Shown in pieces: positions 34,507 through 40,595 of a stretch of 52,892 bases of DNA (positions within the stretch are counted from its first letter, which is position 1; every line of letters starts with the position of its first letter). The DNA comes from a virus: IMG/VR virus record IMGVR_UViG_3300028800_000119, positions 1 through 52,892 of that record. The stretch is one strand, 5' to 3'. Under the pieces are notes generated by a model. That model was not told the origin of the DNA. It saw only the letters and a list, made by a program, of their open reading frames with translations, and searched no databases. Made by a program: the position numbers and the translations under genes.

Positions 34507-34881
34507 TTAAGGAATTGGTAAAACAGTTAAAGTTGCTGGAGAAGGTGAAACACTGCCGCCCGTACTATAAACGACACAAGATACACTAAATGTATTTGAC
34601 TTGGGTCCAATAGGACTGGATTGAGGTGCATGCACCACTAAGGGAAATCCAAAATATGCCGTCTGACCAGCTAAGATCAGGGGGTTTGGAATGCCCGGTT
34701 GACTAGTGGCATGAGAAGTAGCGTCTTCAGCAGGCGAATCACTCGTCGAAACTATTGAAGGTTCAATACCTGTAACATTAATAGAAAATCCATTGTTATT
34801 AGTTACAGCAACCCCAGCTGCAAGATTCTGATGAATCCCCACAGAGGATTGAGATAAGATAATAGTTGCAGATATTGACAT
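34507..34881 (-). CDS. Ig-like virion protein, copy 4
   Basis: 124 aa, single domain of the same array (AEDATSHATSQPGIP, AGQTAYFGFPLVVHAP, VSPSPATLTVLPIP). First of the four to be translated after the small protein next to the leader. Probably a capsid or tail decoration protein; the four copies may occupy different sites or compete. Confidence 0.75.
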   Translation of the reverse strand: MSISATIILSQSSVGIHQNLAAGVAVTNNNGFSINVTGIEPSIVSTSDSPAEDATSHATSQPGIPNPLILAGQTAYFGFPLVVHAPQSSPIGPKSNTFSVSCVVYSTGGSVSPSPATLTVLPIP

Positions 34882-34894
34882 CTTCTATTTACCC

Positions 34895-35278
34895 TTACGC
34901 GTTACTATTTTTGAGGGTAATTTCCATACGCATTGCTTCACCACTGGCAGGATCGGTATCAGTACCAGCAGAACTGAATACTACAGTAAGACTGGGGATT
35001 GAAGCATTAGAAACGCTGTCATCATATACTCTCATAGTAGGTGAAGCAGGAGCAGCTGCTGCAATTGCTACATGAGAAACATTAAGAAGGCGATTGTAGT
35101 TGTCTTGAAGCACGATTAAATAAGTTCCATTGCCACCGTGGGTAATAGATTTAATGCCACGAGATTGCGCTGCATCTATAGTAACCGCACCAGCTGATCC
35201 AAATGTAGCATGAAGATACAATTTGGTAACCATTGGTTCAAGTTGGAATGAAATGTTATAATAACGACGATTGGCCAT
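34895..35278 (-). CDS. Small virion protein, first gene of tail operon
   Basis: 127 aa with a good AAAGGAG site. MANRRYYNISFQLEPMVTKL is a start found in phage proteins encoded close to the major capsid gene; two beta halves (GNGTYLIVLQDNYNRLLNV, SGEAMRMEITLKNS). Probably a head decoration or vertex protein. It opens the tail gene cluster and is separated from the capsid gene by the accessory block. Confidence 0.7.
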   Translation of the reverse strand: MANRRYYNISFQLEPMVTKLYLHATFGSAGAVTIDAAQSRGIKSITHGGNGTYLIVLQDNYNRLLNVSHVAIAAAAPASPTMRVYDDSVSNASIPSLTVVFSSAGTDTDPASGEAMRMEITLKNSNA

Positions 35279-35402
35279 TTGATGGTCTCCTTTCTACCTG
35301 GTTCGATGCCAGGAGGTTGGATACGAATATGCGGCTCCCCAGCGGCAAATAAGGACACGCTTACGGAATGTAGGCGGGTGTCGTACATGTGGACACCACT
35401 CG

Positions 35403-35417
35403 AATTACAAATTGTAA
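35403..35417. promoter_or_regulatory. 15-base palindrome, possible operator
   Basis: ATTACAAATTGTAAT is a perfect inverted repeat of seven bases around one central base. It lies about 10-25 bases downstream of the expected start of a TATAAT-containing minus-strand promoter, the place for a repressor site. Confidence 0.45.
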
Positions 35418-35462
35418 TATGTAATATGTTAATGATTATAGGTGGTTAGATGAATCGCGTAT

Positions 35463-35490
35463 ATCAAAACAACACTAATGTATTACTAGT
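35463..35490 (-). terminator. Weak terminator-like hairpin
   Basis: CACTA (35472-35476) pairs with TAGTG (35486-35490); on the minus strand the hairpin is followed by TTGTTTTGA. It would end transcription of the accessory gene block. Only five base pairs, so low confidence. Confidence 0.3.
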
Positions 35491-35499
35491 GATATATTA

Positions 35500-35664
35500 C
35501 TATACAAATACAGATGGATTAGTTAAAATGATTTCAAGTTTGTCTAATTCATTTAAAAGAAGATGGGCTTGAATATTGTTTAATGTAACGATACCATGAT
35601 TTTCAATAGCCGATTCTAATAGAAGTCTTAAAGTGTCAAGTTCGGGCAAAAGTTGCTTATCCAT
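35500..35664 (-). CDS. Small helical protein
   Basis: 54 aa from ATG 35664 (MDKQLLPELDTLRLLLESAI), which lies just upstream of the stop of the gene before it; a start at 35745 would overlap that gene heavily. Leucine-rich amphipathic helices. Last gene of the accessory block. Function unknown. Confidence 0.5.
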   Translation of the reverse strand: MDKQLLPELDTLRLLLESAIENHGIVTLNNIQAHLLLNELDKLEIILTNPSVFV

Positions 35665-35869
35665 TGCGATTGCTCGGATCTTTGCCAAACATGTTGCGAT
35701 ACTTGATGCAATCTCGGCACTCGTTCTTAGAATCAGGCTTGTCAACTTGTTTCACGTATTTCAGGGATGCTGCGCTCTTTGGATAGCCGCAGATTTCGCA
35801 CTCCTGTTTAGTTTTTGATAGAAGAGCCGTAACATTCTTGATATCTTCGGTGCTTAGTTTGTCACTCAT
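35657..35869 (-). CDS. Small zinc-finger protein
   Basis: 70 aa. CEICGYPKSAASLKYVKQVD and CRDC form two Cys pairs, a likely zinc finger; N-terminal helix LSTEDIKNVTALLSKTKQ. Its start overlaps the gene before it by 8 bases (ATGAGTGA). Possibly nucleic acid binding. Function unknown. Confidence 0.65.
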   Translation of the reverse strand: MSDKLSTEDIKNVTALLSKTKQECEICGYPKSAASLKYVKQVDKPDSKNECRDCIKYRNMFGKDPSNRNG

Positions 35870-36035
35870 AATTTTCCTTATACCAAAGAATACCCTCTTC
35901 GGTCAGTTCGCCATTTATTAAAATCCATCCATATTCCGGAATAAACATACTATCTGGGGCACCGCCTTCTCTAGATGCGAATTCTACAGATGCTATAAGG
36001 GCTTCCTCAAGTTCTTCTTTCGGCGTTTTCTTCAC
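35862..36035 (-). CDS. 57-aa hypothetical protein with GTG start
   Basis: Open frame GTG 36035 to TGA 35862-35864. Begins MKKTPKEELEEALIASVEFA and continues with ILINGELTEEGILWYKENYE, a pattern like small phage proteins describing a short helix and strand. GTG is the first possible start after the previous gene; ATGAGTGA overlap with the next gene supports translation. Confidence 0.5.
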   Translation of the reverse strand: MKKTPKEELEEALIASVEFASREGGAPDSMFIPEYGWILINGELTEEGILWYKENYE

Positions 36036-36127
36036 TTACTCACCAAAAATAGCACGAACAATTGACCCAAAAAGTAGCCAAAAATGAAAATTAGCAACAA
36101 TGTCAGTAGGCGCTCAAGTTTTGGCAT
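36032..36127 (-). CDS. 31-aa membrane peptide
   Basis: ATG 36127 to TGA 36032-36034. MPKLERLLTLLLIFIFGYF is nearly all hydrophobic, so one membrane helix. It overlaps both neighbours. Small membrane peptides in phage accessory blocks may modulate membrane functions; no role can be assigned. Confidence 0.45.
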   Translation of the reverse strand: MPKLERLLTLLLIFIFGYFLGQLFVLFLVSK

Positions 36128-36347
36128 CGTCTTCGGGCTCCCACTCATTAAAAAATAGAATGTTTCTATCATCGTCTGTTTCAAATTCGAATTCTGTAGG
36201 AGGAGGTGCCATACCCGCTACTTCTAGACAGTCTAATAGAGCTGTGGCATCTAATCGTCTACCATAAGAACTTTGCTCTTCATAAGTCTCAGGAGCTATT
36301 TCAAGTAAAAAATTGGCTATCTTGACTATCATCTCACTACGCTTCAT
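36114..36347 (-). CDS. Acidic hypothetical protein
   Basis: 77 aa from ATG 36347 (MKRSEMIVKIANFLLEIAPE); an ATG at 36365 would overlap the preceding gene further. C-terminus very acidic (ETDDDRNILFFNEWEPEDDA). Acidic small proteins in phages sometimes mimic DNA; this one is short and that is only a possibility. Confidence 0.55.
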   Translation of the reverse strand: MKRSEMIVKIANFLLEIAPETYEEQSSYGRRLDATALLDCLEVAGMAPPPTEFEFETDDDRNILFFNEWEPEDDAKT

Positions 36348-36523
36348 GTACCACCACACTTGCACCCAGATTGCATTATAACCATCATATCACACCGACA
36401 TTTTCCGTCGGGAATTGGAGTAGATTTTTCTGATATCGGGATCATTGCTAAATGTGGATGAGACTCCCATGTGAGATCTGAATATATATGCTTTAAATCT
36501 TGAATCTGTTCTGCTATAGACAT
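36344..36523 (-). CDS. 59-aa Cys-containing hypothetical protein
   Basis: ATG 36523 to TGA 36344-36346. N-terminal helix MSIAEQIQDLKHIYSDLTWE, then KCRCDMM ... GCKCGG with four Cys that could bind zinc. Its stop overlaps the next start as ATGA. Function unknown. Confidence 0.5.
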   Translation of the reverse strand: MSIAEQIQDLKHIYSDLTWESHPHLAMIPISEKSTPIPDGKCRCDMMVIMQSGCKCGGT

Positions 36524-36726
36524 CGTCTAATCTTCTTCAAAAGTTTTCTATATCTCGGGTCGTGCATTGAGAGACAGTAAAAAAGAGTTTCTATCATGTC
36601 TGGCACCAAGGCAATTAACTTGGCATCCTTTGCATTGTTGACATCGAGCACCTCATCGCCAAGAAGTACATGATGGTGTCCCTCAGCTTTTTGATATTTC
36701 CAAGGTGCTTTAGTCAAGGTATCCAC
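36514..36726 (-). CDS. Hypothetical protein
   Basis: 70 aa. MDTLTKAPWKYQKAEGHHHV then a helical C-terminus (LVPDMIETLFYCLSMHDPRY). The last part resembles the small phage family with a conserved AP.M...L pattern. Overlaps the start of the next gene. Confidence 0.55.
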   Translation of the reverse strand: MDTLTKAPWKYQKAEGHHHVLLGDEVLDVNNAKDAKLIALVPDMIETLFYCLSMHDPRYRKLLKKIRRCL

Positions 36727-37216
36727 CTACCCCAATCGTCCAGTTCACAAGATTGGGAAACACCATCATATTATACTTAATAAAGTTTCTATTGTCAAGC
36801 ATGAGTTTATAACTTCCTTCAAATCCCGCTAGAAACACATATCCATTGATATCATCTGCTGGTGGGAGAATTCTGTATTTAGTAAAGGAAGAATCGTCTT
36901 GCTTATAGCCGCCTATTGCAACACCTAGATTGAGAGGTCCCGACAAAGCACCAAAACTATACATGCCTCCAATAATAGCACTAGAAACAGAGTTAGTTCC
37001 AGTAAAAACTGAATAGCTTTCATAAGCAACAACATCCTCTTTAGTATACTTATAATATGCTAGGGGGTTTAAAATCAATCCATGGGAGATCTGATTAGGA
37101 TAGTTATTTGGGTCAAATATGTGATATGTAAGGCTACCGGCACCCACTTCGAAGGTGTCTTTGGCTATGGCGGTGCACCCAAAAAATAGGAGTGCGAGTA
37201 GTAGAAGTTTATTCAT
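36710..37216 (-). CDS. Secreted beta-barrel-like protein
   Basis: 168 aa from ATG 37216, giving a clear signal peptide (MNKLLLLALLFFGCTAIAKD; cut after AIA, or lipid-modified at the Cys). The mature part is alternating hydrophobic strands ending in an aromatic-rich C-terminus (WTIGVGGYLD), typical of small outer-membrane barrels. It could change the host surface and exclude other phages, or act in envelope damage; neither is proven. It is the only secreted gene of the accessory block. Confidence 0.6.
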   Translation of the reverse strand: MNKLLLLALLFFGCTAIAKDTFEVGAGSLTYHIFDPNNYPNQISHGLILNPLAYYKYTKEDVVAYESYSVFTGTNSVSSAIIGGMYSFGALSGPLNLGVAIGGYKQDDSSFTKYRILPPADDINGYVFLAGFEGSYKLMLDNRNFIKYNMMVFPNLVNWTIGVGGYLD

Positions 37217-37398
37217 ATTGCTAGGCACTCAAGTAATCGTTCCAAATCTCGCACATTTATCAATACTTGTTGAGTTGAGCCCCAATCAATATTAATAGTC
37301 TTATTTTCTAGCATTTCTTTAACCAATGCTTCTGCAGCAGCTAGTCTATTAAGTCTAGATTGAATAGAATGCAACTCTCTAAGTATGTCTGTAATCAT
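37213..37398 (-). CDS. Small helical hypothetical protein
   Basis: 61 aa. MITDILRELHSIQSRLNRLA, an amphipathic helix with heptad leucines, then VRDLERLLECLAI. Overlaps the next start by four bases. Function unknown. Confidence 0.5.
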   Translation of the reverse strand: MITDILRELHSIQSRLNRLAAAEALVKEMLENKTINIDWGSTQQVLINVRDLERLLECLAI

Positions 37399-37649
37399 TT
37401 TCCAGGTTCCTCAATCTTAAGTAATGCTTTACGCACCAATGGAACAATACGTTTTATATCATAACTAGGAAATATTTTTGAGTATTTTCTTTCTGCAATG
37501 ACTTCTAAAAGACCTCGCATTAGTTTTTCCCGTGCCCATGCTGCATCAAGTTCTTGAATAAGCCAGAGGGTGTCTTGTTTAGAGCCGCTGGGAAGATAGT
37601 GCAGGGGATAAGTGTCTATGATTGTTTGGAGTCGTTGTCGGGGTGTCAT
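37395..37649 (-). CDS. Hypothetical protein
   Basis: 84 aa, ATGA overlaps at both ends. Mostly helical (RLQTIIDTYPLHYLPSGS, LLEVIAERKYSKIF). Function unknown. Confidence 0.5.
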   Translation of the reverse strand: MTPRQRLQTIIDTYPLHYLPSGSKQDTLWLIQELDAAWAREKLMRGLLEVIAERKYSKIFPSYDIKRIVPLVRKALLKIEEPGK

Positions 37650-38038
37650 TTCTTCATCTCAGCAATCTTGGCTAAACATTCATAAGCCAACATGCACTCT
37701 GGAGTATTGCCATCGCCTGTAGTTCCCAGTTTCATTATTTGGTTCAAAGTCTCTTCAGCTATCCCCATCATTTTATTACCATCATTAATTAAATCGGCAC
37801 CAAGACAAATAATGCAGGCATTCATTATGTTTAGTTTATGTTTTTCGCATAAAGATATTCCGTCTACTAATTCCCTATAAGCTTTATTTGATCTTTCCAG
37901 ATCTTCTTTTAGAAGGTTATGTTCATCGGCCCACTTAGCACCATAGACAAAGAAATTAACTAATGAACCAATATCATAGCTGCCAGTCTGAGAAGCTAGA
38001 TCCGTAGCAGCCTTCTCAATCTCCTCATCCCTACTCAT
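37646..38038 (-). CDS. Hypothetical protein with Cys cluster
   Basis: 130 aa from ATG 38038 (MSRDEEIEKAATDLASQTGS). Helices with YGAKWADEHNLLKEDLER, a motif (GAKWAxEH) frequent in small phage proteins, and Cys residues in CEKHKLNIMNACIICLG. May form a metal-binding helical bundle. Function unknown. Confidence 0.6.
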   Translation of the reverse strand: MSRDEEIEKAATDLASQTGSYDIGSLVNFFVYGAKWADEHNLLKEDLERSNKAYRELVDGISLCEKHKLNIMNACIICLGADLINDGNKMMGIAEETLNQIMKLGTTGDGNTPECMLAYECLAKIAEMKK

Positions 38039-38046
38039 TGTCACCT

Positions 38047-38211
38047 CTAGTCCACACAGGAATCAATCTCTTTTAAAGCTTTGCGGGCGATTTCACTTTC
38101 CCAACTCTCATCAGAGTTAAATATTTCTTTCAAAGCCTTAATGGCAATTTCAAAGCAAGCAATGCATGTCCCGAGAGTAATGTCATGTTTACAATATTGT
38201 CTGTCACTCAT
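38047..38211 (-). CDS. 54-aa His/Cys small protein
   Basis: ATG 38211 to TAG 38047-38049. MSDRQYCKHDITLGTCIACF has a C/H-rich segment (CKHDxTxGTCIAC) recurring in other tiny phage proteins, then an amphipathic helix. Its start overlaps the previous stop. Function unknown. Confidence 0.5.
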   Translation of the reverse strand: MSDRQYCKHDITLGTCIACFEIAIKALKEIFNSDESWESEIARKALKEIDSCVD

Positions 38212-38407
38212 ATCCAGTCCCACACAGAATTAACCTAGTCATTTTTTCACTTTGAACAAGAGCCATTTGGGTGGAATTAATTTTCTCTTGCACCGATTTA
38301 ATAGCGCAATAGGGTATTAATAACCAAAGTCTGCCGCCATTTAATGCACGCCACCATGCGCGTTTTCGTATAGGATGTGAAAGAGGCTTGGCACCAACGT
38401 CAAGCAT
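38204..38407 (-). CDS. Hypothetical protein
   Basis: 67 aa from ATG 38407 (MLDVGAKPLSHPIRKRAWWR), which overlaps the stop of the small frame before it (ATGCTTGA). An upstream ATG at 38443 would add 12 residues and overlap more. Basic and Trp-rich N-terminus. Function unknown. Confidence 0.45.
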   Translation of the reverse strand: MLDVGAKPLSHPIRKRAWWRALNGGRLWLLIPYCAIKSVQEKINSTQMALVQSEKMTRLILCGTGYE

Positions 38408-38489
38408 CCAGGTCCCCATCAGGGGAGCGCACTCCTGGGCCATCTGGTCTTACCAAATTAAGATGCTCAGCTTGCACCGCCTCAATCAT
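38400..38489 (-). CDS. Possible 29-aa ORF
   Basis: ATG 38489 to TGA 38400-38402, overlapping the previous stop (ATGA) and the next start. MIEAVQAEHLNLVRPDGPGV. The overlaps and lack of other coding support it weakly. Confidence 0.35.
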   Translation of the reverse strand: MIEAVQAEHLNLVRPDGPGVRSPDGDLDA

Positions 38490-38632
38490 TTGAATTCACA
38501 TTTCGTCTGCATCGCTGCACACATTACTTCCGCTATGTTCTTCGCACCTTCCCGAAGCGGGTTTAGGATGAAGATAGAGTATAAGTATAGCAGAACTATG
38601 TTGAGAAGGATAGAGTAAAAGATGTATTTCAT
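38486..38632 (-). CDS. 48-aa membrane protein
   Basis: ATG 38632 to TGA 38486-38488. One N-terminal membrane helix (MKYIFYSILLNIVLLYLYSI) and a short soluble tail with two Cys (MCAAMQTKC). It directly follows the preceding stop. Role unknown. Confidence 0.5.
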   Translation of the reverse strand: MKYIFYSILLNIVLLYLYSIFILNPLREGAKNIAEVMCAAMQTKCEFK

Positions 38633-38809
38633 TTATAATAAACTCTCTAGCTTAATGTCATTAGCAAATTTGCGCACTACAACTCGTGAGTATTTGAAAT
38701 ATTCTGGTTGTGCTAAACAATGTATGGCAAAGGCCTTCCTATACTCAACTATAAGCCTAACCCAAGATTTTTTATCGTGAGAGTATTCATAGCACCGGAC
38801 CTTTTTCAT
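38633..38809 (-). CDS. 58-aa basic hypothetical protein
   Basis: ATG 38809 to TAA 38633-38635. Basic, with MKKVRCYEYSHDKKSWVRLI and a C-terminal helix. The ATG overlaps the stop of the zinc-ribbon protein before it (ATGA). Function unknown. Confidence 0.5.
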   Translation of the reverse strand: MKKVRCYEYSHDKKSWVRLIVEYRKAFAIHCLAQPEYFKYSRVVVRKFANDIKLESLL

Positions 38810-39105
38810 TTTACAGTCTCAAAAGTTGCGGCTTGGACTAAGGCACCGCAATCGCATTTATAAAATCCCTCGCGACCAGAAACTTTATCTTTAGGATGAT
38901 AGCAATGCTTAGTGTACTCTATAAGGTACACACCCGGTTCTGTAAAGTGATATTTAGAGACATACATCTTTCTATCATCATCAGTTGTTTCAAACTGGAT
39001 TGTTATGGCCCGTTCTTCAAGTTTTGCGTTGGCCTTAGCAGCCATTTCAGCAGAAGTTAAGGTATCTACTACGGGTTCAAAATCTTCGCGTGTAAAAAAC
39101 TTCAT
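38806..39105 (-). CDS. Zinc-ribbon protein, paralogue A
   Basis: 99 aa. Begins MKFFTREDFEP and contains AKANAKLEERAITIQF; the C-terminus has CYHPKDKVSGREGFYKCDCG, where the Cys/His residues may bind zinc. The same layout is in the next gene, so the two arose by duplication. Phage proteins with this FFTxxDF...NAKLE pattern are widespread and of unknown function. Confidence 0.65.
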   Translation of the reverse strand: MKFFTREDFEPVVDTLTSAEMAAKANAKLEERAITIQFETTDDDRKMYVSKYHFTEPGVYLIEYTKHCYHPKDKVSGREGFYKCDCGALVQAATFETVK

Positions 39106-39440
39106 TCTTCTATACCTTTAAATCCAGAGGGAACAACTATGAAGCCGCACTCGCATTTATATCTACCTTGCCAGTCGATACGCGTGGTCACTTTTTCAAT
39201 GGGATGTTTACATGTCTCAATTGGTTCGATATTAATAAGAAGGGCTTTATGTGTTGTCGAAGATCTAAATTCTTTTATACTAGAAAAATTGTGTGCAACA
39301 TCTATGGAATCATAATGATATCCAGTAACGCTTATTCCTTGTCTTTCAAGCTTGGCATTGGCTAAATCACATGCCATAACAGGTTCAAGTTTTCCATTAT
39401 GGAAGTATCGAAAGTCATTTGGTGTAAAAAACTTATCCAT
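39102..39440 (-). CDS. Zinc-ribbon protein, paralogue B
   Basis: 112 aa. MDKFFTPNDFRYFHNGK, LANAKLERQGISV, then CKHPIEKVTTRIDWQGRYKC with ECGFIV. The zinc-ribbon region and the DF...NAKLE helix match paralogue A. They overlap by four bases, consistent with tandem duplication. Confidence 0.65.
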   Translation of the reverse strand: MDKFFTPNDFRYFHNGKLEPVMACDLANAKLERQGISVTGYHYDSIDVAHNFSSIKEFRSSTTHKALLINIEPIETCKHPIEKVTTRIDWQGRYKCECGFIVVPSGFKGIEE

Positions 39441-39855
39441 TACAAATCACCCAATTCACATTAAATTTATTCACAAAGTCCTCAATGATTTTTTCAGTAT
39501 CATACCATCGCACGCTAAATACACCATAGTTGAGTTTGATCGAATAGTATGTAAGGTATGATTTAGAACGCACCAAATTGTCCAGTGCGAATCTAGTGTT
39601 GTCCAAAATATCATCATCTGTATCGTAGTCAGTTTTTGTAATAAGGCATGCGATGACATATCCATTCTCTTCTGGTGCTATGAAAGCTTCACCAGGTGCA
39701 TGACGTATACAAAATTTGCGGTAGGCTCTATAAGTAAGAGGAAAGCGTAACCGCAAAAGGTCTACTCCGTCCCCCTCACCACGTGTGTCAAGGGCAAATA
39801 CCAGGGTCGATCCTGGTGGGGAAGAGAAAATGTTTTGTGACGAGTAGTCGAGCAT
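39433..39855 (-). CDS. Macro-domain protein (TARG1/ALC1-like)
   Basis: 140 aa. Order of motifs as in TARG1-type macro domains: QNIFSSPPGSTLVFALD (strand and loop), LRLRFPLTYRAYRKFC, YVIACLITKTDYDTDDD, the helix NTRFALDNLVR, and IKLNYGVFSVRWYDTEKIIE. Macro domains bind or hydrolyse ADP-ribose. The loop GEGDGVDLL lacks the Lys of TARG1 and the GVF loop lacks its catalytic Asp, so hydrolysis is doubtful. It may bind ADP-ribose or a related nucleotide, perhaps against a host NAD-based defence; that is inference. Confidence 0.6.
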   Translation of the reverse strand: MLDYSSQNIFSSPPGSTLVFALDTRGEGDGVDLLRLRFPLTYRAYRKFCIRHAPGEAFIAPEENGYVIACLITKTDYDTDDDILDNTRFALDNLVRSKSYLTYYSIKLNYGVFSVRWYDTEKIIEDFVNKFNVNWVICNG

Positions 39856-39870
39856 CGAGTTTCACCTTTC

Positions 39871-39905
39871 TGAGATAGTTTCTCACATTAAAGGGATTAT
39901 GTCAA
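39871..39905 (-). promoter_or_regulatory. Possible promoter with operator-like dyad
   Basis: On the minus strand TTGACA (39900-39905) is a perfect -35, but the -10 is poor at 17 bases (GAAACT) and only TATCTC at 22 bases. TGAGA/TCTCA (39871-39875 and 39881-39885) forms a dyad over the expected start. It would drive the macro-domain gene and the rest of the accessory block. Confidence 0.35.
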
Positions 39906-40466
39906 CTTAGAAATTTGAAAAAGATATAACTTAGTGATATGCTCTAGAAATTCCTGTTGACTATAGTCTGATTTAAATGAGTTACACATAGTGCAACAGG
40001 GTGCACAGTTATCCTTTTCGTATCCTCTCAAATTGTCTATCCTGTCCACTCCATTATACTTTATCCATGACCTGTCTGCCATATTCTTGGTAATACCTTC
40101 CCTATGCGGTAAATTAGCGTTGTTTAGATATACATTAAATGCTCTAGGTTCTTTACCACAATAAATACAATTGAGACTGGCAATTTCTTTAAATTCCTCA
40201 AAAGATAATAAAAAAGAAAGTCTTCTTTTAATTGCTTTATATTTATAGTCAAGAAAAACCTTGTTCCAAGAAACCTGACCGGGTTCCTCGCTATTAATGC
40301 ACCCACAAGATTTTGTATGACTGTTTCGTAAAAAGCAACTTCGTACTTCACATTCATTACCGCACTCGCATTTACAAAGATAATACGTATTTCTATTATT
40401 ATCTTTCTTCGTTCCTTTACTCAGCACAGTTAGTTTATTGAATTTTTGTCCAGTGACTAGTTTCAT
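39897..40466 (-). CDS. HNH homing endonuclease
   Basis: 189 aa with an AGGAG site. N-terminal zinc region CKCECGNECEVRSCFLRN ... SCGC, then an HNH core: CIYCGKEPRAFNV, GVDRIDNLRGYEKDNCAPCC and CNSFKSDYSQQEF. This is the usual layout of free-standing phage homing endonucleases. It has its own strong promoter and follows the terminator of the capsid gene, so it is a self-expressed element, probably inserted at the capsid/tail boundary. Confidence 0.88.
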   Translation of the reverse strand: MKLVTGQKFNKLTVLSKGTKKDNNRNTYYLCKCECGNECEVRSCFLRNSHTKSCGCINSEEPGQVSWNKVFLDYKYKAIKRRLSFLLSFEEFKEIASLNCIYCGKEPRAFNVYLNNANLPHREGITKNMADRSWIKYNGVDRIDNLRGYEKDNCAPCCTMCNSFKSDYSQQEFLEHITKLYLFQISKLT

Positions 40467-40488
40467 AGTTTGTATCTCCTATCTTATT

Positions 40489-40517
40489 ATTGTATTTCAC
40501 TTGAGTTGCATTGTCAA
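40489..40517 (-). promoter_or_regulatory. Strong sigma70-type promoter of the HNH gene
   Basis: TTGACA (40512-40517, minus strand), a 17-base spacer and TACAAT (40489-40494, 5 of 6). An AGGAG ribosome site lies 8 bases before ATG 40466. One of the best host-type promoters in the window. Confidence 0.75.
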
Positions 40518-40538
40518 GAAAAATTGTGCGATAGGTAC

Positions 40539-40565
40539 AAAAAACCCCCGGATTTCTCCGAGGGC
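40539..40565 (-). terminator. Intrinsic terminator after the capsid gene
   Basis: On the minus strand CCCTCGGA pairs with TCCGGGGG around a GAAA tetraloop (one G-T pair), followed by TTTTTT (40539-40544). It ends the major capsid transcript just before the HNH promoter. Confidence 0.85.
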
Positions 40566-40595
40566 TTTTCGATGTTAACTATTGGAAATTACTAA

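Larger units (their letters stand above)
35279..35499 (-). other. Leader region of the tail operon
   Basis: No gene in 221 bases. On the minus strand it holds a weak -10-like TATAAT (35434-35439), a 15-base palindrome, and a possible structured leader: GGTGTC/GACACC and CCTGG/CCAGG (17 bases in all) hairpins near 35298-35395. A GGAG ribosome site ends it. Confidence 0.4.

Noticed and set aside
35281-35320. T-arm-like CCTGG TTCGATG CCAGG, suggesting a tRNA
   Set aside because: No matching 5' acceptor, D-arm or anticodon arm at the right distance; it overlaps the ribosome site of the tail operon's first gene.
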